The notes beneath the pieces were generated by a model that saw nothing but the letters and a program-made list of their open reading frames with translations, was not told the origin of the DNA and did not search any database. This document shows, piece by piece, positions 26,159 through 35,447 of a stretch of 64,000 nt of DNA. Location of the stretch: the NCBI RefSeq assembly GCF_014652835.1, contig NZ_BMZO01000010.1, positions 124,001 through 188,000 on the forward strand, given 5' to 3'. Each line of letters begins with the position of its first letter. Position 1 is the stretch's first letter. The translations under genes and the position numbers were made by a program. This stretch comes from Limoniibacter endophyticus. GTDB lineage: Bacteria; Pseudomonadota; Alphaproteobacteria; Rhizobiales; Rhizobiaceae.

Positions 26159-26896
26159 CTATTCCAGGCCGCGTTTCAGGTCCGTCTGCATGTGATCGAG
26201 CAGGACGGCGATTTTTTCCTTCAACTCGGGCGTTCCCATGCTGGCCGGATAGGAAATTGCCACGCCGATGATTTCCATAGTGTCGGGATCGCGCATCGCG
26301 ACGCCCTGCGAAGAAACACCCTCGAGAATTTCATTGGACGAATAGGACCGGCCGGTTGCGCGAATGCGTCCGATCCGTTCCATCAACTCGACATGATTGG
26401 CAGGAACGTTCGGAGAAACGTACGGCAAGGGTTCAGGTACACGCTTTTTCCAGGCGTCATCGTCGAGCATGGCAAGCATCGCACGTCCGTTCGATGTTGC
26501 GTAGGCCGCGGTCTTGTAGCCCGGGGTTGACGCAATAGCCATCGGGCTGGATCCCCGGACTACCCGCAGGACCATCAGGTCCGGTCCATCGAAGGCTGTA
26601 ATATACCCCGTATGCCCACCGATCTCGCATATCTGCAACACACGTTTGTAGACGAGGTCGAGGAAGTGATTCCGCGACCGCGAAATCTGTCCCAGCTCGA
26701 ACAGCCTCATCCCCGGAGCATAAAGCCGACTTACTTCATCATACTCGAGAAGACCAGACTCCTTCAGGCTCTTTAGCGCCCTGTGGACGGTTGCCTTCGG
26801 GCGATCGAGTCGGCGCGCTAGCTCGGCTTGGCTTAAGGCAGGTTCTTCAAGGGTGTAGCAGCCTAGAATTGAAATTGCGTCATCAAGCGCGCCCAT
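26159..26896 (-). CDS. IclR-family transcriptional regulator
   Basis: 245 residues. The N-terminal winged helix (LSQAELARRLDRPKATVHRA near residue 22) is followed by the IclR effector domain with GRAMLAMLDDDAW and the C-terminal GVAISYPASM. It diverges from the fused hydantoinase gene across a 230-bp spacer and is the likely regulator of that gene and the peptide-type transporter behind it. Confidence 0.88.
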   Translation of the reverse strand: MGALDDAISILGCYTLEEPALSQAELARRLDRPKATVHRALKSLKESGLLEYDEVSRLYAPGMRLFELGQISRSRNHFLDLVYKRVLQICEIGGHTGYITAFDGPDLMVLRVVRGSSPMAIASTPGYKTAAYATSNGRAMLAMLDDDAWKKRVPEPLPYVSPNVPANHVELMERIGRIRATGRSYSSNEILEGVSSQGVAMRDPDTMEIIGVAISYPASMGTPELKEKIAVLLDHMQTDLKRGLE

Positions 26897-27126
26897 AAAT
26901 CAACCTCCGATCCCCAATTACCATTCTTTTTGTTCCATTATTGAAACTTAATGTCAATTTTGAAACTGCTCTGGACATTATGTTTTTTTCTGCCTAGAAA
27001 TCGATCAACAAAACGAGAAGCTGAAAATCTGGACACTGCCTAAGAGCGTAGTGAAACTGGCAACGGCTCGGGAACATCGTCTTCGATTTCATCTCGGATC
27101 GAACTGCAAAAATTAGGACAGACGAC
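26897..27126. promoter_or_regulatory. Divergent IclR / hydantoinase control region with direct repeat
   Basis: A 230-bp AT-rich spacer. TTGAAACT occurs twice, at 26941-26948 and 26960-26967, 19 bp apart (about two helical turns), a possible IclR-type operator. It sits close to the IclR start, which would suit autoregulation. No further structure stands out. Confidence 0.35.
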
Positions 27127-30100
27127 ATGCAGAGCACTGCAAAGCATTTCCGCGCGGGTATCGATATTGGCGGCACCTTCACCGACTTCATCCTCTTCGA
27201 CGGAGACGCATCTGCAATACGCCTGCATAAATGCCTGACTACGCCACGCGACCCCTCGCAGGGGGCGCTGGGCGGATTGGCCGATCTTGTTGCCGCAGCT
27301 GAAATTTCCGTTGCCGATCTGTCGGAAATTGTTCACGGCACGACACTCGTCACCAACGCTGTGATTGAGCGCAAGGGCGCGGCGGTCGGCATGATTACCA
27401 CCGAGGGCTTCCGCGACATTTTGGAAATCGGCACCGAGCAGCGCTATGATATCTACGATCTGACGCTATCCTATCCCGACCCGCTGGTTGAGCGTTCCCG
27501 TCGTCTGGAAGTGTCCGAACGTGTCGGTGCGGATGGAGAAGTCATTCTTGAACTCGACGAAGTCGCAGTTCTGCGTGCAGCCGAAGCTTTGAAGAAGGAC
27601 GGTGTTGAAGCCATTGCGATCTGCTTCATGCACTCCTATCGCAATCCGGCGCATGAGCGCCGCGCCCGCGATATCATAGTCAAGTCAATGCCGGAAATTT
27701 CCGTCTCCATCTCCTCGGAAGTCGTTGCCGAAATCTCCGAATATCAGCGTTTTGTCACCACTTGCGCGAATGCCTATGTGCAACCGCTGATGGATCGCTA
27801 TCTGCGCCGTTTCGAAGGCGAGCTGGATAAGCTCGGCTTCAAGGGGGATTTCCGCATGATGCATTCGGCCGGCGGCTTGGTTTCGTTGGAAACTGCACGC
27901 GCCTTCCCTATCCGCCTGCTGGAATCCGGTCCTGCCGGTGGCGCACTGGCAACTGCCTGGTTCGGCAAGAATGCCGGCCATGATAACGTGATCGCCTTTG
28001 ACATGGGCGGCACGACCGCCAAGGCATGCTTGATCGAAGACGGCAAGGCCGATATCGCCTCCTACCTCGAAGCCGGGCGCGTCCATCGCTTCAAGAACGG
28101 CTCCGGCCTGCCCATCAAGGCGCCTGTGGTCGACATGATCGAAATAGGAGCGGGTGGAGGATCTATCGCCTCCATCGACGATGTCGGTCTTATGCAGGTC
28201 GGTCCGCATTCAGCCAGTTCCGAACCCGGTCCGGCCTGCTACGGTCGTGGCGGCAAAAAGCCTACCGTGACGGATGCCAGCGTGGCGCTGGGCTATTACG
28301 ACCCGACCTTCTTCCTTGGCGGTCGCATGAAACTTGACCTCGATGCTGCCGAGATCGCACTGAACACGATTGCAAAGCCTCTTGATATTTCCGCTGTCGA
28401 AGCCGCTTGGGGCATCCACCAGGTGGTTGGCGAGAGCATGGCGAATGCTGCTCGCATTCATCTGGTTGAAAAAGGCAAGGATCCACGCGGCTATTCGATG
28501 ATTGGATTCGGCGGTGCAGGTCCCGCTTTCGCAGCGAAAGTCGCGCGTATTCTGGGCGTCAGGGAAGTGATCGTGCCACCCGCCAGCGGTGCAGCCTCCG
28601 CCTTTGGGTTTCTGACTGCGCCACTCTCCTATGACATTGTACGTTCGCACCCTATTGTCCTCGACGAGAAGCTCGACGCGGCCAAGATCAATGCGCTCCT
28701 TGAGGAGATCGCTGAGGAGGGCCGCGTTCAGCTACGTAGCGCCGGCGTTTCGGACGCTGAAATCGGCATCGAGTATTCTGCCGACATGCGTTTGGTCGGC
28801 CAGTTGCACGAAATCACGGTGCCGTTGCCCGGCGGAAGCCTCAATGCCGATGCGTATGACGCAATCCGCGCAGCATTCGAAGGCGTCTACAACGCCCGTT
28901 ACGCGCGCGTTCCGACCGATGCCACGCTGGAAGTGCTCTCCTTCCGCGTTCGTGCCAGCGGCGCTACACCCCAGTTGACCGTGCGTCAGGCCGATATTGA
29001 CGGCGGCATAGCCGATGCACGCAAGGGCACTCGCAAAACCTATTTTGGCAATGGCTGGGTCGATGCCGGAATCTATGATCGTTACGCCATGCGACCCGGT
29101 ATCAGGGTAGAAGGCCCGGCGATCATCGAGGAGCGTGAATCCACCACGATCGTCCCACCCGGCGACACGGTGACGGTCGATGAGACCGGCAACCTGCGCA
29201 TCGCCATTGCAGCGGTCGAAAAGGGGGCAACCATCGTCGACGAAACCATGTCGATGGAACAGGCGATGGCCCGCATTCAGGCCGATCCGATCGCTCTGGA
29301 AGTCATGTGGAGCCGTCTGGTGAATGTGGCGGAAGAGATGTGGTCTACCGTCTGCCGCACGGCTTTCTCCCTTATCATTTCCGAGAGTCAGGATTTCGGC
29401 TGCGCAATTCTTGATACGGATGGGGAAACGCTGGCACACTCTGCCCGCGTCATGCCGGTCTTCAACCTGACCCTGCCAATGGCGGTTAAGGCAATCATCA
29501 AGCGTTATCCGGTAGAAACGATGAAGCCGGGTGATGTTTATATAACGAATGACCCTTGGCTCTGTGCCGGTCACCTGTTCGATCTGGCGATCGTCACACC
29601 CGTCTTCCATCGCGGCCGCGTCGTCGCGTTGATGGGCACTGTTGGTCATGTTGGTGATATCGGCGGATCGCGTGATGGCCTTTCAGTAAGCGAACTTTAC
29701 GAGGAGGGCCTGCAAATCCCTGCCATGAAGCTCGTGATCGAAGGCAACGAGAATGAAGACCTCTTCCGCTTGATGGCCGACAATATTCGTGACAGCGATC
29801 AGGTTCTGGGTGATGTTCGCTCCTTCATCTCCGCCAACGAAACCGGCTCGATCCGCATGCGCACATTCATGGAAGAATATGGCATGCACGACCTGAAGGC
29901 CTTCTCGAAGGTTGTTCAGAACCTGTCGGAAAAGGCCATGCGTGAAGCTGTGCGGGGCCTCAAGGACGGCGTTTATCACTCGGAGATTTCCAACAATCCG
30001 ATGGGTGAGCGCATGACCTTTCCGCTCCAGATCACGGTCAAGGACGATGAGATTGAACTCGATTTCGAGGGTGCACCGCCTCAAACGGTCAAAGGTGGCA

Positions 30101-30960
30101 TCAATTGCACGCTCTCCTACACGACCGCGCATGCAACCTACCCGATCAAATGCATGCTAACGCCTGGCGTCCGTGGCAATGCTGGTTGCTATCGCCCGTT
30201 CACGGTCAAAGCGCCAAAAGGGTCGATCCTCAATTGCGAGAAGCCGGCAGCCGTATCGTTGCGTACTCGCACGGGCTGGTATCTTGCTCCGAACGTCTTC
30301 CGCGCACTCTCGGAAGCTGCTCCCGATGTTGCGCAGTCCTTCTCAGGCCTGCCAAGCCTGATGAGTTTCTACGGCAAGAACGACAAGGGATCGCTGTTCT
30401 ACGAACTGCTGCTGCTCGGCGGCGGGCAGGGCGCTTCCGCAACCCAGGACGGCAAGTCTTCGCTTCTGTGGCCCACTTCGGCCGCAACCTCATCGCTCGA
30501 GATGCTGGAAAGCCGCTCGCCTATCGTCGTCTGGGAAAAGTCGCTCGTCACCGATAGCGGCGGTGCTGGCCAGAATCGCGGCGGCCTGGGCGTCCGCGTT
30601 CGCATCTCGCGTCGCTTCGATGAAGGCAACCCTATCAAGGCAATCATATCGCCGGAAGGCGTCGATCTGCCGGTCGAAGGTCTTTTCGGCGGGTTGGCCG
30701 GGAAGACCGCGGCAGGAACAATCCTGAGCCGCAGGGATAGGACGGTCGCAGAAGACTGCGGTACTGGCCGCATCATTGATCTGAGGGACGCCGACGCGAC
30801 GGTAGAGCTCTTCCTGTCAGGCGGTTCGGGCTTCGGCGATCCGGCCAAGCGCGACCTTGCAAAACTCGATGAGGACGTCAAGCAGGGTTATGTCAGCGAG
30901 AAGGCGGCAGAAGAGATTTACGGGCGTTCAGGGCGTGCGGCAGAGCGCAAGACAGCTTGA
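27127..30960 (+). CDS. Fused hydantoinase A/B protein (5-oxoprolinase-like, ATP-dependent)
   Basis: 1277 residues. Residues 1 to about 700 are HyuA: the phosphate-binding FRAGIDIGGTFTDFILFD, VHGTTLVTNAVIERKGA, VIAFDMGGTTAKACLI and IGAGGGSIA. From about residue 715 the HyuB half follows (LEVMWSRLVNVAEEMWSTVC, YITNDPWLCAGHLFDLAI, FSGLPSLMSFYGKN, SGGSGFGDP). Fused A+B is the layout of eukaryotic 5-oxoprolinase; bacterial forms are more often split. The reaction is ATP-driven opening of 5-oxoproline or a hydantoin ring. It precedes a Dpp-type transporter and lies 2 kb from a gamma-glutamyltransferase-family gene, which favours pyroglutamate or a related lactam (inference). Confidence 0.88.
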   Translation: MQSTAKHFRAGIDIGGTFTDFILFDGDASAIRLHKCLTTPRDPSQGALGGLADLVAAAEISVADLSEIVHGTTLVTNAVIERKGAAVGMITTEGFRDILEIGTEQRYDIYDLTLSYPDPLVERSRRLEVSERVGADGEVILELDEVAVLRAAEALKKDGVEAIAICFMHSYRNPAHERRARDIIVKSMPEISVSISSEVVAEISEYQRFVTTCANAYVQPLMDRYLRRFEGELDKLGFKGDFRMMHSAGGLVSLETARAFPIRLLESGPAGGALATAWFGKNAGHDNVIAFDMGGTTAKACLIEDGKADIASYLEAGRVHRFKNGSGLPIKAPVVDMIEIGAGGGSIASIDDVGLMQVGPHSASSEPGPACYGRGGKKPTVTDASVALGYYDPTFFLGGRMKLDLDAAEIALNTIAKPLDISAVEAAWGIHQVVGESMANAARIHLVEKGKDPRGYSMIGFGGAGPAFAAKVARILGVREVIVPPASGAASAFGFLTAPLSYDIVRSHPIVLDEKLDAAKINALLEEIAEEGRVQLRSAGVSDAEIGIEYSADMRLVGQLHEITVPLPGGSLNADAYDAIRAAFEGVYNARYARVPTDATLEVLSFRVRASGATPQLTVRQADIDGGIADARKGTRKTYFGNGWVDAGIYDRYAMRPGIRVEGPAIIEERESTTIVPPGDTVTVDETGNLRIAIAAVEKGATIVDETMSMEQAMARIQADPIALEVMWSRLVNVAEEMWSTVCRTAFSLIISESQDFGCAILDTDGETLAHSARVMPVFNLTLPMAVKAIIKRYPVETMKPGDVYITNDPWLCAGHLFDLAIVTPVFHRGRVVALMGTVGHVGDIGGSRDGLSVSELYEEGLQIPAMKLVIEGNENEDLFRLMADNIRDSDQVLGDVRSFISANETGSIRMRTFMEEYGMHDLKAFSKVVQNLSEKAMREAVRGLKDGVYHSEISNNPMGERMTFPLQITVKDDEIELDFEGAPPQTVKGGINCTLSYTTAHATYPIKCMLTPGVRGNAGCYRPFTVKAPKGSILNCEKPAAVSLRTRTGWYLAPNVFRALSEAAPDVAQSFSGLPSLMSFYGKNDKGSLFYELLLLGGGQGASATQDGKSSLLWPTSAATSSLEMLESRSPIVVWEKSLVTDSGGAGQNRGGLGVRVRISRRFDEGNPIKAIISPEGVDLPVEGLFGGLAGKTAAGTILSRRDRTVAEDCGTGRIIDLRDADATVELFLSGGSGFGDPAKRDLAKLDEDVKQGYVSEKAAEEIYGRSGRAAERKTA

Positions 30961-30978
30961 AACAGACGAGATATTGCG

Positions 30979-30998
30979 CCGCCTCTGAGGGGAGGCGG
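30979..30998 (+). other. Stem-loop covering a Shine-Dalgarno-like sequence
   Basis: CCGCCTC (30979-30985) pairs with GAGGCGG (30992-30998), including the GGAGG before the ATG at 31007. This would mask that start and favours the second in-frame ATG at 31031, which has its own AAGGAG. It may also act as an intercistronic stabiliser. Confidence 0.4.
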
Positions 30999-31030
30999 AT
31001 GGCATAATGGACAATAAGGAGACCATACGC

Positions 31031-32587
31031 ATGACCATCAGCAGAAGGCTCTTCATGGGAGCGACCGTGTCGGCTGCCGCACTGGCTGCGATGCCCTTCG
31101 AAGCATTCGCACAAGGGCGCAAGATCCTGATCATGGCCAGCAGCGTCGACATTCCGAATTTCGACCCGCACGTCGCCACCGGCTATGCGCCGGCAATGCT
31201 CTTCCGCAACACCTACGATGCGCTGGTCCGCGTTGTTGGCACTCCGCCGGAGATCAAACCAGGTCTTGCGACCGAATGGAGCGTTTCGGAGGACCAGAAG
31301 CGTTACGAATTCAAATTGAATCCCAGCGCCAAGTTCCAGGATGGAACGCCCGTCACTGCGGAGGCGGTCGTCTATTCCTTCAAGCGTATTCTCAAGCTTG
31401 AGCGCGGCCCGTCATGGATGATCAATGGTATCGTCAGCGAGAACGGCATCAAGGCGATCGATGCACAAACGGTCGCTTTCGAGCTGGATGCTCCCTTTGC
31501 GCCCTTCTTGCAGGTGCTGCCGTGGATGTTCATCGTCAATCCCGCTGTCGTTGAGGCCAATATTGGTTCAGACGAGGGCCAGGTCTACCTGATGACCAAC
31601 ACTGCTGGCTCCGGCCCGTTCAAGATGGGCCGTGTGCTGCCAGGCAACATGTATGAATTCATCCGTGTGGAGGATGACTGGCATGAGGGTGGAGGCAATC
31701 TTCAGGGCGCTATCTGGAAGATCGTGCGTGAAGCCTCTACCGAACGCATGATGATCCAGCGCGGCGAAGCTCATATCGCGCTTGAGCTCTACGCTGAGGA
31801 TATGACTGCGCTCGAGGGCCGACCGGGTGTCGTCAATGTGATCGAACCGGAATATCGCACTTTCTCGATCAAGATGAACACGGCCAAGGGGCCACTTGCA
31901 GACAAGAACCTGCGCAAAGCCATCTCCTATGCCTATAATTATCAGGCGATGCTGGACGCTTCGGGTCCTGCAGAATTGATGGTTGGTCCGCTGCCTACGG
32001 GTATTTTCGGACACGATCCGGAACTGGCAGTCTATCGCCAGGATATGGAGAAGGCCAAGGAATTCCTTGCTAAATCCGAGTACAAGGACGGCGGGTTCAC
32101 GCTCAGCGTCATTCATGCCACCGGCTATGAAAATCAGCGCCGCTGGAGCCTGATTCTGCTCGAGGCCCTGAAGGCGCTAAACATCGAACTGGACATCCGT
32201 CCCGCAACATGGCCGGACACCGTGGCTGCCGCACAATCGCCCGACACGATGCCCGATTTTATGTGCCTTTTCCAGACGGCGAACTATGCGGATCCGGATA
32301 ACATCGCCTATGCGGCCTACCATTCCTCGCGCAATGGCCAGTGGCAGAACCCGGTATACAATAATCCGGAGGTCGATAAACTCATTGAAGCTGCCCGCGT
32401 CGAAACAGATGAAACAAAGCGCGCACAGCTTTATCAACAATTCCAGGAGCTTATTGTCGAGGACGCACCGGATATCTTCGGCGTGCTCGAAAAGCGCAAG
32501 CTCGGCATGCGCGACAGTGTCAAGAACTTCGTGTTCACGCCCGTCGCCGCTAATGCCATTGAGCTCCTTCCGCTGTCGCTCGACTAA
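31031..32587 (+). CDS. Dipeptide/oligopeptide-type ABC transporter, substrate-binding protein
   Basis: 518 residues from the ATG at 31031 (AAGGAG 9-14 nt upstream); an ATG at 31007 would add eight residues. The N-terminus has a Tat-like signal (SRRLFMG, then a hydrophobic run ending AFAQG). The SBP_bac_5 domain fills the rest: VDIPNFDPHVATGYAPAML, GLATEWSVSEDQKRYEFKL. It captures a peptide or similar polar solute in the periplasm. It is first of a five-gene Dpp/Opp operon behind the hydantoinase gene. Confidence 0.88.
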   Translation: MTISRRLFMGATVSAAALAAMPFEAFAQGRKILIMASSVDIPNFDPHVATGYAPAMLFRNTYDALVRVVGTPPEIKPGLATEWSVSEDQKRYEFKLNPSAKFQDGTPVTAEAVVYSFKRILKLERGPSWMINGIVSENGIKAIDAQTVAFELDAPFAPFLQVLPWMFIVNPAVVEANIGSDEGQVYLMTNTAGSGPFKMGRVLPGNMYEFIRVEDDWHEGGGNLQGAIWKIVREASTERMMIQRGEAHIALELYAEDMTALEGRPGVVNVIEPEYRTFSIKMNTAKGPLADKNLRKAISYAYNYQAMLDASGPAELMVGPLPTGIFGHDPELAVYRQDMEKAKEFLAKSEYKDGGFTLSVIHATGYENQRRWSLILLEALKALNIELDIRPATWPDTVAAAQSPDTMPDFMCLFQTANYADPDNIAYAAYHSSRNGQWQNPVYNNPEVDKLIEAARVETDETKRAQLYQQFQELIVEDAPDIFGVLEKRKLGMRDSVKNFVFTPVAANAIELLPLSLD

Positions 32588-32601
32588 GCCTGATGCCCAA
32601 A

Positions 32602-32625
32602 GGGGCGCGCGTGAATGCGCGTCCC
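32602..32625 (+). other. Intercistronic stem-loop after the binding-protein gene
   Basis: GGGGCGCGC (from 32602) can pair with GCGCGTCCC (to 32625). Hairpins here are common in ABC operons and raise the amount of binding-protein mRNA relative to permeases. No T run follows, so it is not a strong terminator. Confidence 0.4.
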
Positions 32626-32647
32626 GATCTGATGACCGGAGCCGTCA

Positions 32648-33655
32648 ATGCTACTTTACGCCGTCAGACGCCTTATCTTCCTGATTCCGATGCTGATCGG
32701 CCTGACGATCATCGTATTTGCGATCGCACGTCTTTTGCCAGGCGATCCGGTAGCACTTGCCGCCGGGCCGAACGCAACGCCTGCTGTCATCGAAAGCGTA
32801 CGCAAGGAGTTTGGCCTCGATAAGCCAATCCCGATGCAATACTGGGACTATGTTACTGGTCTTGTGCAGGGTGACTGGGGCGTCTCCATCTTCACGCGCC
32901 GTCCGGTGTTTGAAGATATAATGACCTTTCTGCCAGCAACGCTGGAGCTGGTGGCAGCTGCCATGCTGCTCGCGATCGTCATTGGCATTCCACTTGGCCT
33001 TGCGGCTGCCGTCTATCGCAATGGCTTCATTGATTATCTGACGCGAACCGTGGCGCTGGGCGGGATCGCTATGCCACGCTTCTTTCTCGGTCTCCTGCTG
33101 CAGCTTATGTTCGTGGCCTGGCTCGACCTTCTGCCACTGTCAGGGCGCTATCCGCTGATCGAGATCGCGCCAGAGCACATAACCGGTTTTTATACGATCG
33201 ATTCCATTTTGGCAGGTGATTGGTATGCGCTATCACTCAGCCTGCAATATCTGGCGCTACCGGCCTTCGCCATGTGTCTGTCGCCGCTCGCGACCATCAT
33301 GCGTATGATGCGTGCCTCTACGATCGAAGTCATGCAGCAGGATTTTGTCCTGACCGAACGTGCCCTTGGCATTTCGCAGCACCGTATTCTGTTCAAGTAC
33401 GTCCTGAAGAATGCGATGACCTCAACCTTGACCGTCATCGGCCTCTATGTCTCTTGGCTGCTTGGCGGCACCGTTCTTGTCGAAACCGTGTTCGATTGGC
33501 CGGGGCTTGGCCTTTATGCCACCCAGGCAATTCTCAGCCAGGATTTCATGCCTGTCATTGGCGTCACTCTGGTAATTGCCGTCATCTATCTCCTCACCAT
33601 GCTGATCGTCGATCTGCTCTACGGCGTCTTCAATCCAAGGGTTCGCTACGCATGA
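32648..33655 (+). CDS. Dpp/Opp-type ABC transporter, permease (DppB-like)
   Basis: 335 residues with about six membrane segments. The N-terminus MLLYAVRRLIFLIPMLIG and FAIARLLPGDPVALAAG are typical of DppB/OppB, and the EAA loop (ERALGISQHRILFKYVLKNA) is present. It pairs with the DppC-like permease, whose start overlaps this stop by 4 nt. Confidence 0.92.
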   Translation: MLLYAVRRLIFLIPMLIGLTIIVFAIARLLPGDPVALAAGPNATPAVIESVRKEFGLDKPIPMQYWDYVTGLVQGDWGVSIFTRRPVFEDIMTFLPATLELVAAAMLLAIVIGIPLGLAAAVYRNGFIDYLTRTVALGGIAMPRFFLGLLLQLMFVAWLDLLPLSGRYPLIEIAPEHITGFYTIDSILAGDWYALSLSLQYLALPAFAMCLSPLATIMRMMRASTIEVMQQDFVLTERALGISQHRILFKYVLKNAMTSTLTVIGLYVSWLLGGTVLVETVFDWPGLGLYATQAILSQDFMPVIGVTLVIAVIYLLTMLIVDLLYGVFNPRVRYA

Positions 33656-34548
33656 CCACGACTTCGACCGCTCTCCCCCGGCGCGACCAGTCGGCAAGAC
33701 TGGAAAACTGGTCGCGCGCCTTCTATCGTTTCCGCCAGAGCTGGCTTTCCGTTGTCGGGCTGGTGCTCGTCATCGCTCTCATCGTGCTGGCGCTGCTTGC
33801 TCCCGTCATCGTGCCCCATCCCGAGCACGTCGCAGGTGGCACCAATACGGCAGAGCGTTTCCTCGCGCCCGGCTCCGATTATTGGTTCGGCACCAACGCT
33901 TTGGGCCAGGACATGTTTTCGCTGACGCTGGTCGGCGCCCAGGTCTCGCTTTTCTCGGGTCTTGCCGTCGTGGTCATCGCCATTGTCGTAGGCGGTATTA
34001 TCGGCGCGATAGCCGGCTATTTCGGCGGCTGGATCGACGAAATCCTGATGCGGATCACCGATCTGCTGCTGACCATTCCAAGTCTTATTCTCGCCATGGC
34101 CGTTGCGGCTGCCCTTGGCACAGGTGTCGGCAACATGATTATCGCCATTGCTATCACCTGGTGGCCCGCTTATGCGCGTCTGGTTCGTGGCGAGGTGCTG
34201 GGCAAGAAAGAAGAGCAATTCATCACGGCTGCAAAGGCGTTGGGCGCAGGTTGGCCGCGCATTCTCGGTCGCCACATCCTGCCCAATATTGTCTCCCCCA
34301 TCATTGTCAAGGCGTCGCTCGACATGGGTTTTGCCATTCTCACAGTTGCCTCGCTGGGCTTCGTCGGAATCGGCGTGAAAGCCCCGACGCCAGAGTGGGG
34401 CACGTTGCTTTCCATAGCTCGCGCCGACATGCCGGATTATTGGTGGACGGCAGTATTCCCTGGCATGGCCATCTTCATCGCCGTTCTGGCCTTCAACCTT
34501 CTGGGTGATGGTTTGCGGGACGTGATGGACCCGCAGGCCAGGCGCTGA
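33652..34548 (+). CDS. Dpp/Opp-type ABC transporter, permease (DppC-like)
   Basis: 298 residues from the ATG at 33652, which overlaps the DppB-like stop (ATGA). It has the cytoplasmic N-terminal segment and first membrane helix of DppC/OppC proteins, WFGTNALGQDMFSLTLVGAQ, and the EAA loop in AAKALGAGWPRILGRHILPN. The C-terminus FNLLGDGLRDVMDPQ is diagnostic of the family. Confidence 0.92.
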   Translation: MTTTSTALPRRDQSARLENWSRAFYRFRQSWLSVVGLVLVIALIVLALLAPVIVPHPEHVAGGTNTAERFLAPGSDYWFGTNALGQDMFSLTLVGAQVSLFSGLAVVVIAIVVGGIIGAIAGYFGGWIDEILMRITDLLLTIPSLILAMAVAAALGTGVGNMIIAIAITWWPAYARLVRGEVLGKKEEQFITAAKALGAGWPRILGRHILPNIVSPIIVKASLDMGFAILTVASLGFVGIGVKAPTPEWGTLLSIARADMPDYWWTAVFPGMAIFIAVLAFNLLGDGLRDVMDPQARR

Positions 34549-34559
34549 GGAGAGATGTC

Positions 34560-35447
34560 ATGACGCTTCTGAAAATTGAAAATCTCAATCTCTCCATGCG
34601 CAGTTTCGAAGGCGAGACGCAGATTCTGCACGGCATCGATCTTAAGATCGAGCGCGGCGAAATTTGGGGCATGGTCGGTGAAACGGGCAGCGGCAAATCG
34701 CTGACCGGGCTTTCCATTTCGCGCCTTATCCCTTCGGCTACCGGACGCTATCTCGCTGGCTCGATTGCGTTTGAAGGCCGCGATATGCTGAAAGCCTCCG
34801 AAAGGGAGATGCGTCCTTTGCGTGGGCGCAAGATCGGCATGATCTTCCAGGATCCGACGACCAATCTCAATCCGGTGTTTCGCATCGGCACCCAACTTGT
34901 CGATGTCGCACTGCATGCAGGGGCAGGGGACCCTTCCGTTCTGGGCTTGGAGCCTGGAGCTTCTCGCGCCCAACGCAAGAAGGCCGCGCTCAAGGTCGCG
35001 ATCGACATGCTGGACAAGGTTGGCATTCCAGACCCGGAAAAGCGAATCCACGATTACCCGCATCAGTTTTCCGGCGGTATGCGCCAGCGCGTATTGATAG
35101 CGATGGCAATGATAGGCAAGCCCGATCTGCTGATTGCCGACGAGCCAACCACCGCCTTGGACGTTTCGGTGCAGGCACAGATACTGAAGCTCATCCACGA
35201 TCTGGTCGAGGAGCGCAACATCGGCGTTTTGTTGATTACGCATAATCTGGGCGTCGTCGCGCAGATTTGTACGCATGTGGCGGTCATGTACCGCGGCCGC
35301 ATTCTGGAAACCGGCCCCGTCATGCAGGTGCTCAAGAAACCTTCGCACGTCTATACGCAGGCGCTGCTCGACTCCATTCCGACGGCCCAGACCAAGCGCG
35401 GCGAGTTGCGCGGTCTCGGCGGCATCATGCCGGAGCTGCAATCATGA
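34560..35447 (+). CDS. Dpp/Opp-type ABC transporter, ATP-binding protein (DppD-like)
   Basis: 295 residues. Walker A GETGSGKSLTG, signature FSGGMRQRVLIAMA, Walker B LLIADEPTTALDVS and the switch His in ITHNLGVVAQ. An insertion around residues 115-140 (GDPSVLGLEPGASRAQRKK) is slightly longer than in common DppD. The C-terminal oligo_HPY motif region (HVYTQALLDSIP) is present. It works as a heterodimer with the next gene product. Confidence 0.92.
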   Translation: MTLLKIENLNLSMRSFEGETQILHGIDLKIERGEIWGMVGETGSGKSLTGLSISRLIPSATGRYLAGSIAFEGRDMLKASEREMRPLRGRKIGMIFQDPTTNLNPVFRIGTQLVDVALHAGAGDPSVLGLEPGASRAQRKKAALKVAIDMLDKVGIPDPEKRIHDYPHQFSGGMRQRVLIAMAMIGKPDLLIADEPTTALDVSVQAQILKLIHDLVEERNIGVLLITHNLGVVAQICTHVAVMYRGRILETGPVMQVLKKPSHVYTQALLDSIPTAQTKRGELRGLGGIMPELQS

